This document shows, one piece after another, positions 60,701 to 64,000 of a stretch of 64,000 nt of DNA. The DNA comes from Branchiostoma floridae (taxonomy: Eukaryota > Chordata > Leptocardii > Amphioxiformes > Branchiostomatidae), in the NCBI RefSeq assembly GCF_000003815.2, contig NC_049981.1, positions 850,636-914,635 on the forward strand, given 5' to 3'. Position 1 is the stretch's first letter, and the number at the start of each line of letters is the position of its first letter. The translations under genes were made by a program, and so were the position numbers. The notes below the pieces were generated by a model, which was not told where the DNA came from, searched no databases, and saw only the letters and a program-made list of their open reading frames with translations.

Positions 60701-61458
60701 TCGTGTTTGTATTTCTTTGCCGTCCTGTGCTTTTTCTTCAATGGTTTGCCTTTATCAGCAATGGCTGCTTCCTTTTTTGTTGATTTTTCAACTTTTTTGT
60801 GTTCTCTCATCTGTAGATGCCCAGATAATGGTTGCCTTTGATCAGCTTGTATCTTAATCAGCGATTCCTTTGGCTGGGGGAGAATCGTTGACTTGGTCGA
60901 CAGCTGCAAAGAACCCTGGGAGAGAACCTGATGGTTGTGGACTGAGGAACTCTGGGATACCTGCAAAAGCTTCCCAGTGTGCAGCAGGGGATTGTGGGAT
61001 GTCTGGAAACCATGTTTCAGACCTGAAGTCAGAAGATTGTTGACTGTCGTTCCAATCAGAGGTTTGCTTTGGACTAGCGCAGGATTTTGCAGTGATGGGG
61101 TCTTAATTAGCATGATTTTTTCCTTGCCAGATAACTCTACATTGCTCTCCATTCTGACAGGTTTGGACTTCTTTGTATGAGTTTTGCTGGAGCCAAGCAA
61201 GAGCTTATTGGTGGTGAGATCATTTTGTAGCTGTGGTGATGATTTGGGCTTGCTTTGAGCCAATGCAAAGCCAGATCCCAAAAGAGGATTTGGATACTTC
61301 GTTGATTGGCCAAGAAGTGGATTGACCTTTGTGAGGGACTCCATGTTTGTGTTTTGATTGACAGATGATGATGACATCAACCCTGTGCTCCCTGTTGTCA
61401 GCAAGGGATTGTGGGTAGGGAACACCATGGTGGTGGTTGCTCCCTTGGTAGGCGGCAT
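19462..61458 (-). CDS. TEP1: Telomerase protein component 1 (TEP1), 39 placed coding exons
   Basis: The exons run from ATG at 61458 to TAA at 19462-19464 and give about 2,684 residues, close to the vertebrate protein (about 2,630). TEP1 is a subunit of vault particles and associates with telomerase RNA. The domain order is the diagnostic one: N-terminal low-complexity region, TROVE (RNA binding), vWA-like region, DUF4062 ([17 protein letters not shown]), NACHT with Walker [10 protein letters not shown] and Walker [13 protein letters not shown], then a long WD40 array ending KVYFLEWRP. Every junction I joined is GT-AG with matching phase, except for a one-base frameshift near 49001. One WD40 exon is probably inside the 20547-20646 gap. 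Boundaries are read by eye and may be off by 1-2 bases. A few donors use GTAGGT. Confidence 0.93.
20547..20646. other. Assembly gap (100 N) in the penultimate TEP1 intron
   Basis: Exactly 100 N. The flanking sequence is compatible with an acceptor on one side (CCGTCAAACAG on the minus strand near 20668) and a donor on the other (CTAGGTAAAT near 20507), so an exon could span the gap; this is unproven. Confidence 0.95.
21883..22458 (+). repeat. Left inverted arm of the 10-kb element
   Basis: It pairs with 31345-31915 over nearly its whole length. Its outer 130 bp contain five tandem palindromic units CCACACATCGTGTGG spaced by AAAC(T/C). A CpG-containing core (about 22030-22400) follows. The open frames in the core occur in several frames and on both strands, so I do not call them genes. 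Confidence 0.9.
23665..23961 (-). repeat. 5S-rRNA-derived SINE (SINE3-like) with (ATT)n tail
   Basis: Reading the minus strand from 23961, the first 123 bp match 5S rRNA along its length: CTACGGCCAC at the 5' end, CCCGATC, CTCGATCTCAGAAGTTAAGC (the A-box part of the internal pol III promoter), GTACTTGGATGGGAG (C box) and a closing GCTGTAGCCT. About 110 bp of unrelated body and a (ATT)n tail at 23672-23692 follow. A 5S head plus body plus A/T-rich tail is the SINE3 layout. Confidence 0.8.
23838..23960 (-). pseudogene. 5S rRNA-like segment (head of the SINE)
   Basis: It has the full length of a 5S gene, with both internal control boxes recognisable, but there are mismatches in loops and a divergent middle. 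Continuation into a SINE body argues against a functional 5S gene. Pol III transcription remains possible because the boxes are intact. Confidence 0.6.
24345..24556. mobile_element. MITE with perfect 16-bp ends
   Basis: TACTCTCCAAGCAGAG at one end and its exact inverse at the other; the inner 60 bp also pair with few mismatches. The CTCCAAGCAGA end resembles those of the elements at 34349-34530 and 39489-39872, so they may be one family. Confidence 0.8.
25167..25608. mobile_element. MITE of about 440 bp with TAAGGCCATACCAAT-type ends
   Basis: TTAGGCCATACCAATTTAAT at the left mirrors ATTGGTATGGCCTTA at the right, and TTGGTTCACGGATT also recurs in inverted orientation inside. No coding capacity is visible. 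Confidence 0.7.
26231..28263. mobile_element. 2.0-kb non-autonomous element with perfect 13-bp terminal inverted repeats
   Basis: The ends are GAGGGCCCCAATG and CATTGGGGCCCTC, flanked by a direct CTCTAA (26225-26230 and 28264-28269), a likely 6-bp target duplication. Subterminal GCGTAGAGCGTTATCGG-like motifs occur about four times at the left and three at the right. Between them lie about six diverged units of 180-400 bp with the core AATGCAGGAAA..GCGTTTCAG..GTC.AGATTTC.AAATTT. A LINE fragment is inserted near the right end. Confidence 0.75.
27645..27870 (-). pseudogene. LINE reverse-transcriptase C-terminal fragment
   Basis: The minus strand reads [20 protein letters not shown], then [12 protein letters not shown] and [19 protein letters not shown], a pattern common at the end of non-LTR (CR1/L2/RTE-like) ORF2 proteins. 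About 66 codons remain and there is no catalytic core, so it is a dead fragment. It interrupts the repeat units of the 2-kb element. Confidence 0.65.
30661..30840. mobile_element. MITE of about 180 bp
   Basis: TAATGACC at the left and GGTCATTA at the right are inverted; inner arms GGTGTCATAAGGCCTGGTCC and its complement pair perfectly around a 90-bp centre. Confidence 0.75.
31078..31344 (+). pseudogene. GIY-YIG endonuclease C-terminal fragment (Penelope-like retroelement)
   Basis: The 88-residue frame contains [49 protein letters not shown] and RY. This is the end of the GIY-YIG domain attached to Penelope-type reverse transcriptases. The catalytic GIY and YIG strands and all of the RT are absent. 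The stop lies next to the inner edge of the right inverted arm. Confidence 0.6.
31345..31915 (-). repeat. Right inverted arm of the 10-kb element
   Basis: Reverse complement of the left arm with scattered substitutions, including the tandem CACACGATGTGTGG palindromes at 31785-31885. It starts directly after the stop of the GIY-YIG fragment. Confidence 0.9.
32334..40083 (-). CDS. TEP1: TEP1 exons 26-36: WD40 repeats, mostly one per exon
   Basis: Exons are 40083-39974, 38969-38806, 38470-38245, 37246-37104, 36550-36390, 35756-35604, 34958-34768, 34207-34048, 33832-33702, 33181-33057 and 32482-32334. Most begin at or near a GH dipeptide and end near W(D/K/A)x, so exon and repeat boundaries nearly coincide. 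Exon 34958-34768 carries a Glu-rich insert ([12 protein letters not shown]) and a Lys-rich one inside a repeat. The blades form beta-propellers for protein contacts in the vault. Confidence 0.9.
32610..32749. mobile_element. Fold-back element (near-perfect 140-bp palindrome)
   Basis: AAGAATGTTGTCCCAAATGTG and its inverse form the ends; the core CCCCCCACATCACCTTAAATGACT pairs perfectly with its complement around TAC. The right arm has a few extra bases near 32702-32712. It lies in the TEP1 intron between exons 35 and 36. Confidence 0.8.
33455..33625. repeat. Degenerate short tandem segment (GGTGGTCACT / ATGGCC..GGTCC)
   Basis: ATGGCC followed by (A/T)GGTCC or CAGTCC and TGTAGAGGTGG recur every 50-60 bp about three times. 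Weakly conserved minisatellite in a TEP1 intron. Confidence 0.35.
34349..34530. mobile_element. MITE, AATCTCCAAGCAGATCCTA family (short copy)
   Basis: TAATCTTCAAGCAGATCCTA at the left mirrors TAGGATCTGCTTGGAGATTA at the right; the inner GGCATAAGATACCAAACTGGC also pairs. Same family as 39489-39872. Confidence 0.8.
35010..35265 (-). repeat. tRNA-type SINE, family copy 1
   Basis: It resembles 48598-48860 in the order CATAGCCTTTT(G)..GGCCAT..GCAGTGGGTT, a middle with a CAGTATTGGAGG-like box, CTTTCCCAAG and a terminal inverted B-box-like sequence. The tRNA-like head would lie at the high-coordinate end on the minus strand. Confidence 0.45.
37309..37835. mobile_element. hAT-like non-autonomous transposon, 527 bp, 8-bp target duplication
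   Basis: The ends CATCCTCACACTCAGGGTTG and (complement) CACCCTCACACTCAGGGTTG continue as inverted repeats of about 85 bp that include GATATCACCCCTGACAATTC and CCAGGGTATTTGGGTATTTG. ACTGACCT flanks both sides directly (37301-37308, 37836-37843). An 8-bp duplication with C-A-starting ends fits hAT or P-type transposition. No transposase is encoded. Confidence 0.85.
39015..39160 (+). repeat. SINE-like segment shared with 44540-44700
   Basis: Shares GAGTTCAAATCCCAGCTGTTGT and AAGCTGTGxTCCAxTGTxCATG with the other copy. The GTTCAAATCCC is B-box-like, so a tRNA-derived origin is likely. Confidence 0.4.
39489..39872. mobile_element. MITE, AATCTCCAAGCAGATCCTA family, with a second element nested inside
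   Basis: The outer ends match 34349-34530. Inside, 39522-39733 starts TACTGTAATTC and ends GAATTACAGTA, a separate inverted-repeat element of the kind also seen at 55948-56156. This is nested insertion. Confidence 0.7.
40547..41507 (-). CDS. TEP1: TEP1 exon 25: long exon starting the WD40 array
   Basis: This exon of 961 bp is the longest internal exon of the gene. It begins with the helical [17 protein letters not shown] segment found just before the propellers and then encodes about five WD40 repeats, with motifs such as [35 protein letters not shown] and [21 protein letters not shown]. Confidence 0.92.
41831..42572 (-). CDS. TEP1: TEP1 exons 23-24: helical linker after NACHT
   Basis: Exons 42572-42418 and 41999-41831 read [14 protein letters not shown] and [20 protein letters not shown]. 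The LPYHLxxAG motif is the usual winged-helix/helical segment between NACHT and WD40 domains. Phases match the neighbours. Confidence 0.85.
42828..43890. mobile_element. 1.06-kb repeat element with ACCTCCATGAA ends and internal modules
   Basis: It opens with a hairpin (ACCTCCATGAAAT/ATTTCATGGAGGT, 42828-42856), carries a (TG)n run and AACTCAAGAACGG, and closes with TTCATGGAGGT at 43880. Inside, a module with GATAGCTCTTGTG, then AAGTTTGGGCCCCCTAGC, then GGGGC.TTTTTGTCA recurs three to four times, also beyond the end to about 44160. Confidence 0.6.
42876..42905 (+). repeat. (TG)n microsatellite
   Basis: TCTGTCTG followed by about eleven TG dinucleotides inside the repeat element; alternating Pu/Py sequence of the kind that can adopt Z-form. 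Confidence 0.9.
44196..48323 (-). CDS. TEP1: TEP1 exons 17-22: NACHT NTPase
   Basis: Exons are 48323-48183, 47684-47479, 46394-46256, 45795-45585, 45057-44965 and 44447-44196. The P-loop GKSGSGKTS and the hydrophobic-acidic Walker [11 protein letters not shown] are intact, so nucleotide binding is expected. [16 protein letters not shown] and [10 protein letters not shown] match the helical part after the ATPase core in TEP1. Confidence 0.9.
44540..44700 (+). repeat. SINE-like segment shared with 39015-39160
   Basis: GAGTTTGAATCCCAGCTTTGTTG (B-box-like) is followed by ATTAAGCTGTGTCCAATGTGCATG as in the other copy. Intronic in TEP1. Confidence 0.4.
45290..45545. repeat. SINE-like family copy (CCTAACCAAAGCTA), copy 1
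   Basis: Shares ACATTCCTAACCAAAGCTA.CACT, CTCAGTxAAGTGAGGA and an AGATTTGAATC-like B box with 55480-55705. It ends close to TEP1 exon 20. Confidence 0.45.
46647..47240. mobile_element. Inverted-repeat element of about 590 bp
   Basis: TTATTACACGATGGTAAAATTTGG at the left mirrors CCAAATTTGACCATCGTGTTATA at the right. Inside are a direct repeat GA(T/C)GTGATCGAACAGAACG and a GC-rich stretch CCCCGGAGCGCGCGCGCG. No coding sequence is visible. It lies in the TEP1 intron that splits Walker A from Walker B. Confidence 0.6.
48598..48860 (-). repeat. tRNA-type SINE, family copy 2
   Basis: On the minus strand from 48860, TATGGCAGAGTGGCTTAGGTAGC resembles an A box and GGTTCGATTCC is a perfect B box 45 bp later; a body shared with 35010-35265 follows. 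Interpretable as a tRNA-Leu/Ser-headed SINE. Confidence 0.6.
48945..50427 (-). CDS. TEP1: TEP1 exons 14-16: DUF4062 domain and linker (exon 16 frameshifted)
   Basis: Exons are 50427-50283, 49717-49512 and 49270-48945. [39 protein letters not shown] and [11 protein letters not shown] are hallmark TEP1/NPHP3-type DUF4062 motifs. In exon 16 the frame is right through YPCSWGGV, but GLEEFG and LNNLWNAV, which follow in TEP1 and fit the phase of exon 17, are read only after dropping one T at plus-strand position 49001/49002. Confidence 0.88.
51185..53346 (-). CDS. TEP1: TEP1 exons 10-13: Ro60/vWA-like region
   Basis: Exons are 53346-53194, 52807-52736, 52266-52055 and 51321-51185. They continue the TROVE module with alternating strand/helix sequence such as [13 protein letters not shown] and [14 protein letters not shown], matching the human TEP1 segment that reads NDVTLSGCTDAIL. 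The last of these exons is a short linker into DUF4062. Confidence 0.85.
51774..51829. repeat. Perfect 27-bp hairpin with a 2-base spacer
   Basis: AAACTGTACAAACTGTGTAT continued by TTTACTT pairs without mismatch with 51803-51829 around CA. In the TEP1 intron between exons 12 and 13. It could be a fold-back element or a recent inverted duplication; the absence of bulges argues against a typical microRNA precursor. Confidence 0.85.
53970..60112 (-). CDS. TEP1: TEP1 exons 2-9: TROVE RNA-binding module with an RG-rich insert
   Basis: Exons are 60112-59978, 59333-59172, 58396-58262, 57684-57509, 56965-56808, 55923-55723, 54975-54813 and 54150-53970. Family-typical stretches are [62 protein letters not shown] and [13 protein letters not shown] is the ring-shaped module shared with Ro60 that binds small RNAs. 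Exon 8 is almost wholly an Arg/Gly tract (about residues 645-673) not found at this place in human TEP1. Confidence 0.9.
55147..55243. repeat. Short MITE-like inverted repeat
   Basis: GGAGTCGAGCCTTGTTTGCT and AGCGAATAAGGCTGGACTCC are inverted with few mismatches; total about 97 bp. Confidence 0.55.
55480..55705. repeat. SINE-like family copy (CCTAACCAAAGCTA), copy 2
   Basis: Same blocks as 45290-45545 in the same order and orientation, ending at AGATTCAAACC and GGCCAAACACCC. Directly before TEP1 exon 7. Confidence 0.45.
55948..56156. mobile_element. MITE with TACTGTAAATGCA ends
   Basis: TACTGTAAATGCA and TGCATTTACAGTA delimit 209 bp with several GCGGT/ACCGC-type inner inverted pairs. Related ends occur in the nested element at 39522-39733. 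Confidence 0.7.
58515..58847. mobile_element. Inverted-repeat element with AGGGCTCGAAAT ends
   Basis: AGGGCTCGAAATAC at the left mirrors GTAATTCAAGCCCT at the right, and CCTGCAC/GTGCAGG motifs repeat inside. No coding capacity. A separate hairpin (GAATTTTGAGATATTTTTA, 58855-58909) follows directly. Confidence 0.55.
60218..60482. mobile_element. MITE with CATCCTCCTACGCAGGGACA ends
   Basis: The two ends pair over about 85 bp with small differences (CATCCTCCTACGCAGGGACA at the left, its inverse at the right) around a 90-bp centre; A-runs flank both sides. Located between TEP1 exons 1 and 2. Confidence 0.8.
60517..61458 (-). CDS. TEP1: TEP1 coding exon 1: N-terminal low-complexity region
   Basis: This exon covers residues 1-314. 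It is Ser/Gln/Lys/Leu-rich and carries a recurring NPLL motif ([29 protein letters not shown]), followed by a basic stretch near 250-270. The N-terminus of vertebrate TEP1 also has short internal repeats, but of a different sequence. An acceptor (TTTCCTCAG) 19 bp before the ATG shows that a non-coding exon precedes it. Confidence 0.85.
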
Positions 61459-62656
61459 GATGAAACAAGTCTGGGTTCTGAGGAAATACACATAACATGT
61501 TTGTATCAAACAATCTATCTTCTGTTACAGAATAAATGGTAGGTACTGTTTCACCTGTGATGGTTCTAGAATGTATTCAGGCAGAGACTGTAGATGTTGC
61601 TAAACCATCTATTCAGTTAAAGTGTTTATAGTAGAGTACAGTTCTGCGTGTGTGCTCAGTCCAGTGTCAGGTAGGAAAGAGATTGAATGTCCTTCTAGGG
61701 TTGCTGACTGAGCATACCATGCTTAATATTCGTGTTGATGAGCTAGTCTAAGTTCCAGAGATTGTAGATGCTATGGTAGACCAAGGAAATCCTGAATGTG
61801 TTAGGAGAGACATCAAAATGTGTGTTCTGATTATGGTATACCCATGACTGAACAGAGTCATATGAAGGTGTCAGGTGTGAAGACTAGCCGACTGCTGCCC
61901 TAAACCTATGTCAGGGATTCTAGCAGCAGTATAATCAAATACAATTACAGGATACCACTACTCAAGATTTTAACGATTTTCTTAGTAATCAGGACCATAA
62001 CTGTGAGGGTCTGCATGGAAGTCCTGACAATTCTTTACGCTGAATTCAGAAAAACTGTATTATGTTATTAATAAAGCCAAAGTAGCCATGGGAGTGAGTG
62101 AGTGGCAGCCAATTACACAAAATTGCAAATAAGGCAGCTTTGCATATGAACTATGGGCAACCAAAATAGGCTGCCTACTCCTTACAGAAAAGGGGCATGC
62201 AGACCCTCACATCTACTATTATACCTGCACTAAGTGATCACCTATCTGAGTCTATATGCCCACCTGTATGGGCTGTCTTGTGGTCACTTTGTTTTCCCAT
62301 TTGACCCATGCATTAAAGCCTGGTGTCTTTAATAGTAAAGATACTAAGTACTAGTAATGGCCACCTGTCTACCGTTACCATTTTTTTAAATCTCTTCGGA
62401 GTTCACTAAAACAGGTTTGACTTATACAATTTGTCAAGTTCCTCATACACGTTTGGTAGTTGGAAAAAAAATAACTTTTTATTTAACTCTTGCAATCAGA
62501 ATGCAATTGACCTATTTTGGTGAAATAACCTACCTAACTAACGACATAACTTATTACACATTGTATCAGGTATATATGAAAGATATAAACCTGAAACAGA
62601 CGCACAAAACATTATGAGACAACGTTTACATCTTCTTGGAGATCAGCCCCTCCTCT

Positions 62657-63387
62657 TTAAAGGCATACTACGGGATTTTTGAACAAAACAAAAAGTAGCT
62701 TTTCCTACTTTTTCTTTACATTGTTAGCTCAATCAACCCTATAGCATTGCATACCAATATTCATGGAGAGATGCTGCGACATCAATGCACCACATTATGA
62801 TGTATAAAAATTGTGATCTTCCAAGAAACAGATGGGCACAGGCTGGTTACTGCCTCTGTGTGTTGTTGTTTCTTGCTTATCAGCCTGGCTTCCCAGTGGG
62901 GGGCCAGTTGACAGTTCCTCTGAGTACAGTAGACCAAGGACGTTATATAACGTCCTTGAGTAGACTAGCTTTCTGTACAAGGTTTCTTGCAGTTTTGAAG
63001 GGAATATGACCTCAGCTTGTTGATATCCTACAAAATAGACTAATAAGTTCATGATTATATGCTATTTTAGAATGATTAGATATAGGTGTTTCCAAAGAAG
63101 ATCTCCATTGTGTTCTTTATCTGCAGTCTGCCATGCATGTGCTAACTGATTACCCCACCCCGGGGGACCTACCGGTGGCAAGCAAGACCTGGAGGGTCTA
63201 ACTTGGGGGGACACAAGGTTACAGGGTGCCTAGAGCGGAATGTTTGTAGGCTAATCCTTAACGTTGCAAACGTGAAATAATGACACAAAAGTGTCAAAAA
63301 GTGACAAAAAGTAGTAGTAAATCTGATATTTCTTAATTCTAGAATATTTCAAATTTGAGCGCAAAAAACTGCGTAGTATGCCTTTAA
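62657..63387. mobile_element. TTAA-flanked inverted-repeat element (piggyBac-like MITE)
   Basis: TTAA plus AGGCATACTACG at the left and CGTAGTATGCCT plus TTAA at the right are exact inverses. TTAA duplications are typical of piggyBac-type transposition. AAAAAGTAG sequences inside also pair. It lies in the first TEP1 intron (5' UTR). Confidence 0.65.
62936..62957. repeat. 22-bp perfect palindrome
   Basis: AAGGACGTTATATAACGTCC followed by TT is fully self-complementary; it sits in the middle of the TTAA-flanked element. Confidence 0.7.
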
Positions 63388-63448
63388 GAAATCTGCCTAG
63401 CAACAACATGCTATGCCAGAAAATTGAGAAAACTTTTGTCACCCTTAC

Positions 63449-63590
63449 CGACTTGCTTCTGCCACCCAAGACACCCTATTCCTTCTTCACAGACTTCTAG
63501 AAGACCCAGAATTCCGCCAAGACACGAGACAACGTAGCAGAGGAACCTTGAAAAACACGTCCGTCGACAAGATTGCAACAATTTTTGCAA
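63449..63590 (-). other. TEP1: Probable 5' non-coding exon of TEP1
   Basis: A consensus donor (TCG|GTAAGGG, minus strand) at 63449/63448 lies between the promoter motifs and the acceptor at 61479/61478 just before coding exon 1. The exon has no long open frame. Its 5' end is not defined by the sequence. Confidence 0.45.
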
Positions 63591-63645
63591 TCCTAACCCG
63601 GAAGTGAGATGCGTCCTGCCTGCTGCATCATGGGATATGTTTACC
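63590..63645 (-). promoter_or_regulatory. TEP1 promoter with ETS and ZNF143-like sites
   Basis: CCGGAAGTG (63598-63606, a consensus ETS/GABPA site) lies next to TGCATCATGGGATA (63624-63637), which on the minus strand reads TATCCCATGATGCA, similar to the ZNF143 core. Such pairs are common in TATA-less housekeeping promoters and can be bidirectional; a divergent gene may lie beyond the window. Confidence 0.45.
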
Positions 63646-64000
63646 TTAGACTATCCCATTCGTTCCTAAAGCAGGGGGTTGTTTGTGCTTTGTCGCTATG
63701 TATATGGTACAATGTATCATGTTTGTGAACATGTTGCGAGGATATCGTGTGGGCTTTTTCGATGAAAATCGTATTTTGAGGATACAAGAATGAATCGAGA
63801 TTCGTGTTAATCCCCTTGCAATTTGAATAATTTTCAATTTCAGATCGTAAGGCAGGGCCAGGTGTACCAGGTGTGATTTAAGCAATTTCTACTTTCTATT
63901 TTCTTATTTTGCATCGTACTTTCTCTCTCGAAGAATTCAATTGTCAGTATTTTACAACCAAACTTGGCCAATGAAATGTTCTGTTACTTTTAATGCGTCA

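Overview
This is eukaryotic nuclear DNA: genes are split by GT-AG introns, coding exons are short, and the introns are packed with inverted-repeat transposons and SINEs. The gene content (a TEP1 orthologue, an STK35/PDIK1L-type kinase, a Z-alpha-like/dsRBD protein) points to an animal. The 5S-rRNA-headed SINE, the density of MITEs and the compact genes with 0.3-1 kb introns fit a lancelet (Branchiostoma) or a similar invertebrate deuterostome. That species call is inference. Two runs of exactly 100 N (11581-11680 and 20547-20646) are assembly gaps of unknown true size.

Layout. Bases 1-3200 hold no gene I can support; 3200-3600 is GC-rich and promoter-like. A single coding exon at 4578-5822 (+) encodes an STK35/PDIK1L-family kinase. 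A second plus-strand gene, 6704-17094, has six coding exons. It encodes a protein of about 2,050 residues with two Z-alpha-like winged helices, a very long, repeat-rich, probably disordered middle, and one C-terminal double-stranded-RNA-binding domain. There is no deaminase or kinase domain, so it looks like the non-catalytic half of an ADAR1/PKZ-like sensor. This is the least ordinary gene of the window.

From 61458 down to 19462 on the minus strand lies one large gene for telomerase protein component 1 (TEP1, a vault and telomerase RNP subunit). I could place 39 coding exons with consistent phases, giving about 2,684 residues. The order is: N-terminal low-complexity region, TROVE RNA-binding domain, Ro60/vWA-like region, DUF4062, NACHT ATPase, then a long WD40 array. 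One WD40 exon is probably lost in the second N gap, one exon carries an apparent one-base frameshift, and an Arg/Gly-rich segment interrupts the TROVE domain. A 5' non-coding exon and an ETS/ZNF143-like promoter lie near 63450-63640. The two multi-exon genes converge at 17.1-19.5 kb.

The TEP1 intron at 21744-32333 is almost filled by a structure of about 10 kb bounded by 570-bp inverted repeats. Inside it are a 5S-derived SINE, several MITEs, a 2-kb element with perfect 13-bp terminal repeats, a LINE fragment and a GIY-YIG (Penelope-like) fragment. Other TEP1 introns carry a hAT-like non-autonomous element with an 8-bp target duplication, a TTAA-flanked element, fold-back hairpins and tRNA-headed SINEs. 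The genes share RNA/RNP biology (dsRNA or Z-nucleic-acid binding, vault/telomerase RNA binding), but nothing in the sequence shows that they act together.
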